64,000 bases of DNA from the NCBI RefSeq assembly GCF_000696575.1, contig NZ_JMSQ01000001.1:186001-250000 (forward strand). The letters are read 5' to 3'. The notes under the pieces were generated by a model. It did not search any database. It was not told where the DNA came from and saw only the letters and a list, made by a program, of their open reading frames with translations. Every line of letters starts with the position of its first letter. The first letter of the stretch is position 1. This stretch comes from Siccibacter colletis. GTDB lineage: Bacteria > Pseudomonadota > Gammaproteobacteria > Enterobacterales > Enterobacteriaceae. Below, piece after piece: positions 19,309 to 28,415 of the stretch. The position numbers were made by a program, and so were the translations under genes.

Positions 19309-19722
19309 CTATTTAAAGAACCCAGCCTATGGCTGGGTTTTTGCTTTCTGGCGTGCGGACTCTTCATCGAACTCCGTTCGATGATTCGCTTCTGCGAAGC
19401 TCACCCCTTCGGGGCCAGCGCGACAGGCGCGCTGTTCAAACGCCTGCGGCGTTAGTCCGAGTCCGGGCACCACTATTTAGAAAAACCAGCCTACGGGCTG
19501 GTTTTTTGCTTTCTGGCGTGCGGACTCTCCATCAAACTCCGTTCGATGATTCGCTTCTGCGAAGCTCACCCCTTCGGGGCCAGCGCGACAGGCGCGCTGT
19601 TCAAACGCCTGCGGCGTTAGTCCGAGTCCGGGCACCACTATTTAGAAAAACCAGCCTACGGGCTGGTTTTTTGCTTTCTGGCGTGCGGACTCTCCATCAA
19701 ACTCCGTTCGATGATTCGCTTC
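19292..19722 (+). repeat. Tandem 164/165-bp repeats built on the tRNA-Phe 3' end (2 full + 1 partial)
   Basis: Units at 19292-19455, 19456-19620 and 19621-19722 (partial). Each begins with the last 17 nt of the tRNA plus CTATTTA (TCCGAGTCCGGGCACCA...), then a terminator-like hairpin (ACCAGCC..GGCTGGTTTTTT), then conserved GGCGTGCGGACTC and four small hairpins (GCTTCtgcGAAGC, CCCCttcGGGG, GCGCG..CGCGC, CGCCtgcGGCG). The first unit differs slightly. The architecture recalls the 178-bp rtT repeats after E. coli tyrT. A continuous reading frame crosses it only because 165 is divisible by three. Confidence 0.9.
19319..19342 (+). terminator. tRNA-Phe terminator
   Basis: AACCCAGCC, TAT loop, GGCTGGGTTTTT just after the CCA end. 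Similar hairpins with T-tracts recur in the next two repeat units (near 19486-19507 and 19651-19672). Confidence 0.85.
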
Positions 19723-19731
19723 CTCGCAGCC

Positions 19732-19760
19732 GTAGGGTGGGTAAGCGCAGCGCACCCACC
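19732..19760. repeat. 29-nt inverted-repeat arm related to elements after fusD
   Basis: GTAGGGTGGGTAAGCGCAGC followed by GCACCCACC closely matches the arms at 28159-28187 and 28469-28497, differing in the centre. It contains its own GGTGGGT/ACCCACC dyad. It marks the start of the fus region, with matching elements at its end. Confidence 0.75.
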
Positions 19761-19946
19761 TTCACAAACGCAGCACTAGAGCGTGCGCAAACTTACCCGC
19801 CCTGGGACAACGTCCAGCATTCGCCCCTTACCTGGCACAATAAAACGCCAGTCATCCCTTACGCATCATAAATCCCCATAGAATCCTTCCAAAACAGCTT
19901 TATAACCCAACTCCCTCTCAATACATGATATATCTCATGCTTACAT

Positions 19947-19985
19947 GATAATGATATTGCAAACGATATTCATTATCACTATGAT
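19947..19985 (+). promoter_or_regulatory. Fur box over a sigma-70 promoter for the fus operon
   Basis: A dyad from GATAATGATAT (19947-19957) to ATATTCATTATC (19967-19978) fits the Fur consensus on both halves. It covers the -35 TTGCAA (19957-19962), whose 17-nt spacer leads to -10 TATGAT (19980-19985). Iron-replete Fur would block this promoter. The leader to fusB is about 140 nt. Confidence 0.8.
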
Positions 19986-20130
19986 CCGCATTCTTTGCGA
20001 TGCGCTTCGCAACCATCTGTAAAACAAAACAATAAAAACCACCGTTCGGTTTGTGTTCGTGTTTACGCCGCGGCGTCCGGCCATGCGGCCCAAACCGGGA
20101 AGCCCCGATCGGTAGAGAAGGACTATTACG

Positions 20131-20964
20131 TTGATAACGCAGGATCTGGCACAGACTACGCATTTCACCCCGGCACCCGCTGCACGCAACGGGCGTGCCG
20201 GGCTGTGGCTGTGCCTGTCAGTGGGCGTTCACGCACTGCTGATGTTCGCCCTGTATCAGGCGGTCTCTCCTTCTCCGCTCAACCTTCCCCATGCCGGGCA
20301 CAGCGGCGGCGAGATGTCGGTAATGCTGCTGGCAGCGTCACCCGCAGCCGCAGAGCCGCAGGAAATAGCACCCGCGACGACGCATACGGCATCACCAAAA
20401 AGCGTCGAGGCCGAGCGTGCTGATATCCTGGTTGAGAAAAAAGCCATCGCGCGGAAAAACCCCGAGCCACCGAAGAAAGCCGTTAACAAACCCGTCACCA
20501 CGCCGAAAAAGCCCGCGCCACCGCGGGAAACAGCGCGCAGCGCTCCGCAGGCACCGTCGTCGCCAAAGCCTGCGGAAACCCGGCTGACCCCGGCACCGCA
20601 GCCTGCCGTCGCATCGGTTGCTGCGTCATCCGCCAGTCGTCCGGGTGAAAGCGAAAGCGGCAACGCCGCGCAGGGTGCAGGAAACGCCACCAGCAGCGTG
20701 GTGCGCATCCTTCATCGCCGGGTGAATTACCCGAATCGGGCACGCGCCATGGGCCTGGAAGGCCAGGTAAAAGTGAAATTCGATATCACGGCGGCGGGCA
20801 CCATCACCAATATTCGTATTCTGGCGGAAACCCCGCGCGACGTTTTCAGCAGCGATTTACGGCGAGATATTTCCCGCTGGCGCTACGTCACCACCGGGCC
20901 AGTTAACGATCGGGTCGTCACCGTTATTTTTAAAATAGACGGCCAGATCCAGCTTATTAGTTAA
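20131..20964 (+). CDS. fusB: FusB-like dedicated TonB protein
   Basis: 277 residues, starting at TTG after an AGAAGGA ribosome site. One membrane anchor (~23-44) carries the TonB-type SxxxH motif (S30, H34) needed to couple to ExbBD. A Pro/Lys/Ala-rich periplasmic spacer spans ~85-190. Residues ~190-277 are the TonB C-terminal domain (YPNRARAMGLEGQVKVKFDI, then ISRWRYV). It would energise the receptor encoded next. In Pectobacterium FusB pulls ferredoxin through FusA; the same gene order follows here. The product is not the housekeeping TonB, judging by its location and sequence. Confidence 0.88.
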   Translation: MITQDLAQTTHFTPAPAARNGRAGLWLCLSVGVHALLMFALYQAVSPSPLNLPHAGHSGGEMSVMLLAASPAAAEPQEIAPATTHTASPKSVEAERADILVEKKAIARKNPEPPKKAVNKPVTTPKKPAPPRETARSAPQAPSSPKPAETRLTPAPQPAVASVAASSASRPGESESGNAAQGAGNATSSVVRILHRRVNYPNRARAMGLEGQVKVKFDITAAGTITNIRILAETPRDVFSSDLRRDISRWRYVTTGPVNDRVVTVIFKIDGQIQLIS

Positions 20965-20987
20965 TTATCTTACTCTGGGGAAACAGC

Positions 20988-23531
20988 ATGAATAAGATCG
21001 CGCATCTTATTTTACCTTTAAGCCTTATATCCACCGGCGCGCTGGCGGAAAATAATAATGAAACTGCACCGGTAACGGAAGAACAGGCCAGCGATACCAT
21101 CGTGGTACGCTCGGCCCCTACCAGCCAGTCGATGGGTACGCAGATTATTGATGCCGACAAGATTGCTAACCGCCCGACCGGGAATGGCACGGTTACCGAA
21201 CTGCTGAAATATAACCCTAACGTGCGCTTTGCGAATGACAGCAATTCCAGCCTGAACCCAGGGGAAATCGCACCGGAAAATGTCTCGTTTCACGGTGAGA
21301 AATTTTATAACAACAACTTTATGATTGATGGGTTATCAAACAATAACACCATCAACCCCGGTGCGAATGGCGGCGACCTGACTGCCAGCCCGGACGGTTA
21401 CAGCCCGACCGATCTTCCAGCAGGCGGCGCGCAGTCGTTCTGGATCAACGCTGAGCTTATCGATACGGTTGACGTTTACGACAGCAATGTCTCGGCAAAA
21501 TACGGTGATTTCACCGGCGGCGTGGTGGATGCGCGCTTAAAAGATCCGTCTCTCGACCGGGCCTCCGGGAAAGTATCATGGCGCACCACCCGCAATGCGT
21601 GGACCAGCTATCATATCGACTCCAATAAAAAAGAGGATTTCGAAGCAGCGACGGCTTTTTATAATCAGCCGAAATTCACCAAAAACTTTTATTCAGCGAC
21701 CTTTAACCAGCCGCTGAATGACAGCGCCGGATTTATTTTCTCGTATAACCGCCAGCAGTCCACCATTCCGCAATATCACACCAATATGGAAAAATGGACC
21801 GATCAGGAACGCCTCTCGGAAACGTATTTATTAAAAGGCACCTGGTTTGCTGATAACGGCGATATTTTGCGTCTGACCGGCATGTATTCCCCGCACGAAT
21901 CTACGTATTACAAAATCGACACTAAAAACGGCGGTTTTACCAATCACGGCGGCGGCTGGCGCACCAACCTGGAATGGGAACACTATGCCACCTGGGGGAA
22001 ACTGACCAGCCTGGCGGGATACCAGCACGAGCAGAATAAGATTGAACAGGAATCGAATATCTACCAGAACTGGTGGCGTTATCGTGATGCGAACGATTTC
22101 GTTTCCGATGTTATTGACTGGGGCTCCAGCGTTCCGAGTAAAACAGGCTCCCAGACTGCCTATCTTGGCGGCTACGGGGATTATGGCACCGAGAAAACAA
22201 CCACTACGCTCAAGCAGGATGCCGAGCTAAATGCCTTCTCCGCCCTGGGCGTGACGCATCAGATTGATGCCGGCTGGCAGGTGGATATGTTTGATGCCCG
22301 CTACCGCCGCTTTGATGATGTGCTGTTAAGCCGAGGCACTGCCACACTCAGCCCGGGGGTAGTCTGTCAGCCCGGCGATGCCTGGTGTATCGACGGCGAA
22401 CAGTACATCAAAAGCCGTACGCTTTACCCCGAGCGCAGCGTCAAAGGCAGCTATACCAACTACGCCATCTATCTGCAGGACAGCATGAATTTCAAACGGG
22501 TCGAGCTGACGCCCGGCGTGCGCCTGCAGTATGACGATTACCTGAAAAACACGACTCTCGCACCGCGCCTTGCCGGCTCGCTGGACGTGTTTGGCGACAA
22601 GCGCACCCGCCTGTTCGGTGGCGCAAACCGCTACTACGGGCAAAATATGCTGGCCTATAAGCTGCGCAGCGGCATCGGCAGCTACTATATTCAGACCCGA
22701 AAAAATGCGCAAAGCCCGTGGGAAACCGGGGAACTGCGCAGTCTCGGCACGCAATATGACGTCTCCGACCTGAAAACGCCGTACAGCGATGAGATCTCCC
22801 TCGGCCTGTCGCAGCGCGTGCTGGACACCGTCTGGACCATGAAATGGGTCAACCGTAAGGGTCGCGATCAGTTTGGCCGCGAGACGGTCACCGACGCCAA
22901 CGGCGATCGTTTCTACGTGCTGACCAACAACGCCAAAACCGAAGGCAACACCTGGTCGCTGAGCGCTGAGCCTGTCAGCCCCTATCACTTCAGCATGGCT
23001 GACATCAGCTGGTCGCTGGGCGCCAGCATCTCGGATAACAAATCGAGTTCGCAGACGTATTACGACACCAGTGACCGCGACGATCAGATGGTCATTTTCG
23101 ACAATAAGCTGATGCAGCGCGCCGATATGGATGCGCTCGACTTCAACACCCCGTGGAACGCCTTCGTCAATGTGAACACCTGGATCCCGGCGCTGAACCT
23201 CAACTGGAACCAGAGCCTGACCTACACCTCCGGCTACGAAGGCTATACCACCGAGACCGTCACCTGCCCGGACGGTGGCCCGGGCTGCGGCAGCTACACC
23301 GGCGATGCGACGCGCTACAGCAAAACCAAATACAAGGATTACTTCACCTGGGACTGGCGCTTCGCCTGGCGCCAACCGACCTTCGAAAATCAGTCTCTGG
23401 AGCTGACCGTCGACGTGCTCAACGTGCTCGACAACGTGATCGAAGCCACCCAGAGCAGCAGCGCCACCTCCTCGACCCTGACCTATAAAACCGGCCGTCA
23501 GTTCTGGCTCGGCGTAGCGTACAGCTGGTAA
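20988..23531 (+). CDS. fusA: FusA/YddB-like TonB-dependent outer-membrane receptor
   Basis: 847 residues. Signal peptide cleaved after GALA (residue 20), TonB box DTIVV (~36-40), plug domain (~45-190, with PTGNGTVTELLKYNPNVRF and FMIDGLSNNNTINPG), then a 22-strand barrel ending in an aromatic strand FWLGVAYSW. Extracellular loops hold Cys pairs (near CQPGDAWC and CPDGGPGC). The plug pattern matches the E. coli YddB/Pectobacterium FusA group, which imports plant-type or mammalian ferredoxin. It follows fusB by 23 bp with a GGGGAAA ribosome site. Ligand identity is inferred from operon composition. Confidence 0.87.
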   Translation: MNKIAHLILPLSLISTGALAENNNETAPVTEEQASDTIVVRSAPTSQSMGTQIIDADKIANRPTGNGTVTELLKYNPNVRFANDSNSSLNPGEIAPENVSFHGEKFYNNNFMIDGLSNNNTINPGANGGDLTASPDGYSPTDLPAGGAQSFWINAELIDTVDVYDSNVSAKYGDFTGGVVDARLKDPSLDRASGKVSWRTTRNAWTSYHIDSNKKEDFEAATAFYNQPKFTKNFYSATFNQPLNDSAGFIFSYNRQQSTIPQYHTNMEKWTDQERLSETYLLKGTWFADNGDILRLTGMYSPHESTYYKIDTKNGGFTNHGGGWRTNLEWEHYATWGKLTSLAGYQHEQNKIEQESNIYQNWWRYRDANDFVSDVIDWGSSVPSKTGSQTAYLGGYGDYGTEKTTTTLKQDAELNAFSALGVTHQIDAGWQVDMFDARYRRFDDVLLSRGTATLSPGVVCQPGDAWCIDGEQYIKSRTLYPERSVKGSYTNYAIYLQDSMNFKRVELTPGVRLQYDDYLKNTTLAPRLAGSLDVFGDKRTRLFGGANRYYGQNMLAYKLRSGIGSYYIQTRKNAQSPWETGELRSLGTQYDVSDLKTPYSDEISLGLSQRVLDTVWTMKWVNRKGRDQFGRETVTDANGDRFYVLTNNAKTEGNTWSLSAEPVSPYHFSMADISWSLGASISDNKSSSQTYYDTSDRDDQMVIFDNKLMQRADMDALDFNTPWNAFVNVNTWIPALNLNWNQSLTYTSGYEGYTTETVTCPDGGPGCGSYTGDATRYSKTKYKDYFTWDWRFAWRQPTFENQSLELTVDVLNVLDNVIEATQSSSATSSTLTYKTGRQFWLGVAYSW

Positions 23532-23540
23532 AGCACGACG

Positions 23541-23565
23541 GCGCCGGTGCCGCACGCGCCGGCGC
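23541..23565 (+). other. fusA-fusC intercistronic stem-loop
   Basis: GCGCCGG (23541-23547) pairs with CCGGCGC (23559-23565) in the 51-bp gap, with no T-tract. It may stabilise the receptor mRNA or partly attenuate downstream genes. Confidence 0.5.
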
Positions 23566-23582
23566 GCTTAACAAGGAAAATA

Positions 23583-26351
23583 ATGATGTGGTTAACCCCT
23601 TTTCGCGGCGTCTGCGCCGCGCTTCTGGCTACAAGCCTGAGCCTGTCTGCGCACGCCGCTGACGCCAGCAGCCCGCTTCCCGAGATCCACGAAGGCGAGC
23701 TGACCAATGGCCTGCGCTACACCCTGGTGCCGATCAAGGCAGATAAAGGCCGGGTGGATATTCGCCTTAGCGTCAATGCCGGTTCGCTGGACGAGACGCC
23801 AGACCAGTCCGGCGTGGCGCATATGGTCGAACATATGGTGTTTCGCGCCAGCCGCAGCTGGCCGGACGGCGTAGCGGACGCGCTGGCACGTCAGGGCTGG
23901 CAGCGCGGGCTGCACTACAACGCCATGACCAACTATCAGCGCACGCTCTACATGTTCAGCCCGCCCAACGGCGTTAAGGGGCTGCCGCTGGCGTTAGAGG
24001 CGCTCAATCAGATGACTCGCCATGCGCAGCTTACCCAGCGCGATCTGGATGACGAACGCAAAGTGATCCTTGAAGAGTGGCGCGGCAAGCTGGGCGTGGC
24101 GGAGCGCATGAACCAGCAGCGCGTGGCGGCGATCCGCGACGGATCGCGTTACCCGGATCGCCCGGTGATCGGCACCGAAGCCTCAATCCGTACCACGCCG
24201 GCCAGCACCCTGCAGGCGTTTTACCAGCAGTGGTATCGTCCGGCGGCCATGCGCCTGATGATCATCGGCGATATCGATATCAAGAGCGCCGAAGCGCAGA
24301 TCGCCCGCCAGTTCGCCAGCGAGCCGGCGCTTGCCGCCGCCGTTCGCGCAGACGACAACCCGATCCTGAAACCGCAGCGCCGCATTGTGCGCCTGCAGGA
24401 CAGCGAAAGCGGCAGCAGCCAGGTTTCCCTGGTGATGCGCTTTCGTGAAGCCTGGGGTGCAGGCCCGGCGGGCTTCCGGGATCGCCTGATCAACCAGATC
24501 GTCACCAGCGTGCTCTCCGACCAGCTGCTGCGCCAGCGCGACGGCCTGCCTGCTCAGGTAGGTAACATCGTGGCGCGTCGCTCCGACATCGCCTCGGAAA
24601 CCGTGGCCTTTGCGCTGTTTGCCGATGTGAATCCCGGTAGCCATCTCGACGGTCTGAAAGTGGTGTTTCAGGAGCGCGACCGCCTTAAACGCTACGGGCT
24701 GCGCCACGAGGATATCGACGCCGAGCGTCAGCGCCTGCTGAAGGTCGCCCAGCGTATGAAGACGAAGCCGGAAATGCGCACCTTCAGCGACTGGGTGCAA
24801 ATCCTTAACGCCAGCTGGTCAAACGGCAATGCCTACTATGACACTCAGGCTCGCGGGGCCGCGGCCGCCGACCTGCTGGCGACCATCACCCCGGAGGAAG
24901 TGAACGCCCGGCTCAGCGCCTGGCTTAACGCGCCGGATACGCTGGTGCAGTTCAGCTTCCCCGGCAAAAGCCACTGGATGCTGCCCGCGGCGAAAACGGT
25001 AGACGCGCTGGAAGCCGCCGTCGCGACGGCACCGCTGGCGAAACCGCTGGCTCCGCAGCCGGTCAGCGTTCCCACTCTGCCGACCCTCGACGCCACCGGC
25101 TCGCGCACCGGGGTGACAGACTTCCCGCAGGCCCAGGTTAAGGAGTGGCAGCTCAGCAACGGCGACCGCGTGGTCTGGCTGAAAACGCCGCTGGCAGAGA
25201 AAAAGGTGTGGTTTACCGCCCGCAGTGAAGCGGGATATATGGGCGACGGCATGGTGCCGTGGCAGGCGCAGCTGGCCTCACAGCTGGTGGATCAGAGCGG
25301 CCCGGCGGGCTGGCACAGCGAAGCCCTGCAACAGTGGAAGAAGCAGAACGGCGTCTCCCTGAGCGTGGACCAGCAGGCGCAGACGCTTACCGTTAGCGGA
25401 CAGGCCAGCCTGGATAAGCTGGATGCACTGTTCCATCTTTACCAGGCGCTGCAAACCCGTCCCGGCATTGATGGCGAAACCATGAAGTCGAGTCTGATGC
25501 AGCTGGCGCGCCGCCTCGCCGTTCAGCAGGGCTCCAGTTCCGCGCGTCGGGGAGATGAAATCACCCGCCTGCGCTTTGGAAAACCGGCCTTTGCACAGCC
25601 GACGCCCGCGCAGCTGAATACGCTGGCTTCGGAAACGCTGCTCGACCAGTGGCGCACAGCGACTCGCGCCCCGGTGACCTATTTTGTGCTGGCAGATATG
25701 CCTGCTGATACCCTGGAAGCGGCGGTCACCCGCTGGCTGGCGGCGATCCCGCGCGGCGACGCGCTGAACGCGGCACCGTACCTTGCCCGCCCCGGCATGC
25801 ATGAACAAACGTCTGCGGTAAATATCGAGCCTAAAGCCGATGTGCGGCTCTGGAGCTTTACCGACGCAGGCTGGACGCCGACCCGCGCCGTTCAGGTGAG
25901 CATTGCCCGTAACCTGATGAATCAGCATCTGAAAGGCGTGCTGCGCGACGATGCGCGCGGGATCTACAACATGCGCTTTACCAGCGAGCTGAATGACGAC
26001 ACCGGGCGCATCGAAACCGAGGTGCGCTTTACGACCTCACCTGCCCGCGCCCGCGAAATGGCGCGCCGCGCCACCCAGGCATTCCAGGGGCTGAAAATCG
26101 ACAAGCGGGCGGTGGATGCTCAGCGCGCGCAGTTCATCAAAGCCGAGAAGAATCGGACGCAGGACATCTATACCCTGCAGCGCCGTCTGCTGCTGAGCTA
26201 CGCCCACTTCGATAATCCGTCTTATCTGACCCAGCTTGATACCCTTGCCGACGCCATTACCGTTGCCACGGTACGTGACGCGGCGGCGCATCTGCTCTCT
26301 GCGCAAAACCAGGCTCTGTATATCGCTCTGCCGCAAGAGGCCGTGAAATGA
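23583..26351 (+). CDS. fusC: FusC/PqqL-like periplasmic M16 metalloprotease
   Basis: 922 residues. Signal peptide MMWLTPFRGVCAALLATSLSLSAHA. The active half carries the inverted zinc motif HMVEH (H80, E83, H84) and a downstream acidic stretch DDERKVILEEW (~160-175) for the third ligand. The second half is the inactive M16 partner domain. In Pectobacterium FusC cleaves imported ferredoxin to free its iron-sulfur cluster; E. coli PqqL supports use of ferredoxin as iron source. Despite the pqqL name there are no PQQ biosynthesis genes here. The start follows CAAGGAAAA, with a second ATG one codon on; the 3' end overlaps fusD by 4 bp. Confidence 0.9.
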   Translation: MMWLTPFRGVCAALLATSLSLSAHAADASSPLPEIHEGELTNGLRYTLVPIKADKGRVDIRLSVNAGSLDETPDQSGVAHMVEHMVFRASRSWPDGVADALARQGWQRGLHYNAMTNYQRTLYMFSPPNGVKGLPLALEALNQMTRHAQLTQRDLDDERKVILEEWRGKLGVAERMNQQRVAAIRDGSRYPDRPVIGTEASIRTTPASTLQAFYQQWYRPAAMRLMIIGDIDIKSAEAQIARQFASEPALAAAVRADDNPILKPQRRIVRLQDSESGSSQVSLVMRFREAWGAGPAGFRDRLINQIVTSVLSDQLLRQRDGLPAQVGNIVARRSDIASETVAFALFADVNPGSHLDGLKVVFQERDRLKRYGLRHEDIDAERQRLLKVAQRMKTKPEMRTFSDWVQILNASWSNGNAYYDTQARGAAAADLLATITPEEVNARLSAWLNAPDTLVQFSFPGKSHWMLPAAKTVDALEAAVATAPLAKPLAPQPVSVPTLPTLDATGSRTGVTDFPQAQVKEWQLSNGDRVVWLKTPLAEKKVWFTARSEAGYMGDGMVPWQAQLASQLVDQSGPAGWHSEALQQWKKQNGVSLSVDQQAQTLTVSGQASLDKLDALFHLYQALQTRPGIDGETMKSSLMQLARRLAVQQGSSSARRGDEITRLRFGKPAFAQPTPAQLNTLASETLLDQWRTATRAPVTYFVLADMPADTLEAAVTRWLAAIPRGDALNAAPYLARPGMHEQTSAVNIEPKADVRLWSFTDAGWTPTRAVQVSIARNLMNQHLKGVLRDDARGIYNMRFTSELNDDTGRIETEVRFTTSPARAREMARRATQAFQGLKIDKRAVDAQRAQFIKAEKNRTQDIYTLQRRLLLSYAHFDNPSYLTQLDTLADAITVATVRDAAAHLLSAQNQALYIALPQEAVK

Positions 26352-28030
26352 AGAAGAAACTGACGTTACTGTGGGAGCTCAGCGTCTCGTTCTGGGGCGG
26401 ACGAAAAAGCTGGCGGGCGTGGGCGCTGCTGGCGCTTATCGTCGCGCTCGGCGGCTCCATCGTCTGGCTGAACGTGCTGATCAACAACTGGAGCAAGTCC
26501 TTCTATGACGCGCTCAGCAATTTCGACGGCACGCTGATCTACAGCCTGGTGAAGGAGTACTGCGTCTATATTCTGATTTACATCGGGGTATTTGTTTATC
26601 AGGACTGGTTTACGAAACTGCTGATCATCCGCTGGCGCGAGTCCCTGACCGCCGAGCTGGTAGAGAGCTGGCTGGCGAAACAGGCGTTTTACCGCATGGC
26701 GCTGAGCGGCAAGGTCGATAACCCCGACCAGCGTATCGCCGAAGATATTAACTACTTCGTGGATAAAACCGTCAGCCTCAGCGTGTCGTTCCTGATTACC
26801 AGCGCCCAGCTGTTCTCGTTTGTGGTGATCCTCTGGAATCTGTCCGGGGTGCAGCGCTTCACCCTGTTCGGTCACGAAATGGTGATTCATGGTTATCTGG
26901 TGTGGGTTGCAGTGGGCTATACGCTGATTGGCAGCCTCGTGACTCACCTGATCGGCAAACGCCTGCACGGGCTCAATTTCCAGAAGCAGCGTGCGGAGGC
27001 GGATTTCCGCGCCTCGCTGCTGCGCAAGCACGACAACGCCGAACAGATCGCGCTTTATCAGGGGGAACCCTGGGAGAAGCGACAACTGCGCCATGCCTTC
27101 AGCGCCATCACCCAAAACTGGCGGGCGCTGATGGATCGCGAGCGTAATCTCGGCTTCTTCACCACCGGCTACAGCCGCGTCAGCCTGATTGTACCGGTGT
27201 TTGCCGCGCTGCCGTTGTTTATGGCGAAGACCGTCACCCTCGGCGGGCTGATGCAGATCCGCTCCGCCTTCGGGCAGGTGCACGGCGCGCTGAGCTGGTT
27301 TATTCGCGTTTATAAGGCGCTGGTGGAGCTGTCCGCCAGTATGCAGCGTCTGGAGCAGTTTAAGCAGGCCATCGCCGAAAGCCAGTCGCCGCATCAGCCC
27401 GCGCCGATTGGCGAGTCGTTGCACGTGGCAGGCCTGTCGCTGACCACGCCGGACGGCGCGGGCCTGATGGAGGGTATTGCGTTTCACTGCCCGCCTGGCA
27501 GCTGGAACAAGCTCTCCGGGCGCAGCGGCCTCGGAAAATCGACGCTGCTGCGCACCCTGAACGGAGTCTGGCCGTGGTTCGCCGGCAGCTGGGAGCAGCC
27601 GCGCGGTAACGCCATGCTGCTGCCGCAGAAGAGCTATCTCGGCTACGGTACGCTGGCGGAGATCCTCAGCTATCCGCGCCAGCGGGAGCCTGATACGCAG
27701 CGCCTGGCCGACATCCTCGACAAAACCGGGCTGGGAGCATGGACCGCGCTGCTGGACACGCAGCTTAACTGGGAACAGGTGTTTTCCGGCGGGCAGAAAC
27801 AGCGCCTGGCCTTCGCCCGCGCCATCCTGATGGCCCCGGACGTGCTCTATCTGGATGAAGCCACCAGCAGCCTGGACGCCGACGCCACCCAGCAGATGTT
27901 GCAGTTGCTCAGGCACGAATTGCCGCATACCACGGTGGTGGCGGTGTCGCACCAGCGTGAGATTGACCACCATTTCAGTCAGCATATTGACCTCAATGCC
28001 TTCGGGCATAGCCCGGCAGTACAGGCATAA
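26348..28030 (+). CDS. fusD: FusD/YddA-like ABC transporter (membrane-ATPase fusion)
   Basis: 560 residues. N-terminal ~330 residues form the ABC_membrane_2 (SbmA/BacA-like) domain with six helices; the ATPase follows with Walker A GRSGLGKST (391-399), signature FSGGQ (~479-483), Walker B VLYLDE (499-504) and the H-loop VAVSH. Its ATG overlaps the fusC stop (ATGA). Matches E. coli YddA. In the Fus model FusD expels the ferredoxin peptides or passes iron-related product across the inner membrane; direction is not proven. Last gene of the operon. Confidence 0.9.
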   Translation: MKKKLTLLWELSVSFWGGRKSWRAWALLALIVALGGSIVWLNVLINNWSKSFYDALSNFDGTLIYSLVKEYCVYILIYIGVFVYQDWFTKLLIIRWRESLTAELVESWLAKQAFYRMALSGKVDNPDQRIAEDINYFVDKTVSLSVSFLITSAQLFSFVVILWNLSGVQRFTLFGHEMVIHGYLVWVAVGYTLIGSLVTHLIGKRLHGLNFQKQRAEADFRASLLRKHDNAEQIALYQGEPWEKRQLRHAFSAITQNWRALMDRERNLGFFTTGYSRVSLIVPVFAALPLFMAKTVTLGGLMQIRSAFGQVHGALSWFIRVYKALVELSASMQRLEQFKQAIAESQSPHQPAPIGESLHVAGLSLTTPDGAGLMEGIAFHCPPGSWNKLSGRSGLGKSTLLRTLNGVWPWFAGSWEQPRGNAMLLPQKSYLGYGTLAEILSYPRQREPDTQRLADILDKTGLGAWTALLDTQLNWEQVFSGGQKQRLAFARAILMAPDVLYLDEATSSLDADATQQMLQLLRHELPHTTVVAVSHQREIDHHFSQHIDLNAFGHSPAVQA

Positions 28031-28057
28031 AAAAAGCAGCCCGCGGGCTGCTTTTTC
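28029..28057 (+). terminator. Terminator of the fus operon
   Basis: A-tract, perfect palindrome AGCAGCCCGCGGGCTGCT, then TTTT, directly after the fusD stop. Confidence 0.9.
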
Positions 28058-28111
28058 ATTAGTGGTGTCACAGGGGGGACCCGCCTTACCGTGCACCCAC
28101 CGTTTTTTTGT

Positions 28112-28187
28112 GGTGGGTGCGCGTTGCTTACCCCCCCTACGAGAGTGCGGATGTGATTGTAGGGTGGGTAAACGGAGTGCACCCACC
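28112..28187. repeat. Inverted repeat, ~29-bp arms (copy 1)
   Basis: Arm 28112-28140 (GGTGGGTGCGCGTTGCTTAC...) is largely complementary to arm 28159-28187 (...GTGCACCCACC), with an 18-nt loop. A further half-arm GTGCACCCACC sits at 28091-28101. The form is that of a REP/BIME-type or miniature element. Confidence 0.75.
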
Positions 28188-28275
28188 GGTTTTGGCGTGG
28201 GGTTATGGCAGAGCGGTGGCGGTTCCGTTCACCCTGGCACCGCGCTCACATGGGAACACTGCCGCTCATGAACGG

Positions 28276-28346
28276 GTGAAGGGGGTTCGCCGCCACCCCC
28301 TTCACCATCCCGGGGCTCGCGCCCTCTGGCGGTTCCCGACCGCCAG
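28276..28346. repeat. Two perfect hairpins between the inverted repeats
   Basis: GTGAAGGGGG (28276-28285) pairs with CCCCCTTCAC (28296-28305), and CTGGCGGT (28326-28333) with ACCGCCAG (28339-28346). Neither has a T-tract. No gene can be supported between 28058 and 28515; this stretch is repeat DNA. Confidence 0.7.
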
Positions 28347-28415
28347 CCCGGACTCAACGCCTCGGCGCGGCGGTTGTGATGCCGGACGGGGCCACGCTTC
28401 GGCTTATGTGTTCAT

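Noticed and set aside
19292..19722. attL/attR pair of an integrative element
   Set aside because: All copies of the tRNA 3' end lie within 430 bp as a tandem array, no integrase gene is present, and no matching copy was seen at the far end of the fus region.
19329..19871. 180-residue open frame with internally repeated sequence after the tRNA
   Set aside because: It is the translation of the 165-bp repeat, whose length is divisible by three, so the frame stays open by chance. No ribosome site or homology; the underlying DNA has tRNA fragments and hairpins.
20131..20964. Housekeeping tonB
   Set aside because: Sequence length, TTG start and operon with receptor and protease fit a dedicated FusB-type protein; housekeeping tonB lies elsewhere in enterobacteria.
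23583..26351. PQQ biosynthesis role suggested by the name PqqL
   Set aside because: No pqqA-E genes are present; the context is a TonB receptor operon under Fur, matching FusC.
26366..28186. 606-codon open frame antisense to fusD
   Set aside because: Low-complexity, His/Arg/Gln-rich translation typical of antisense frames; fusD has full ABC motifs.
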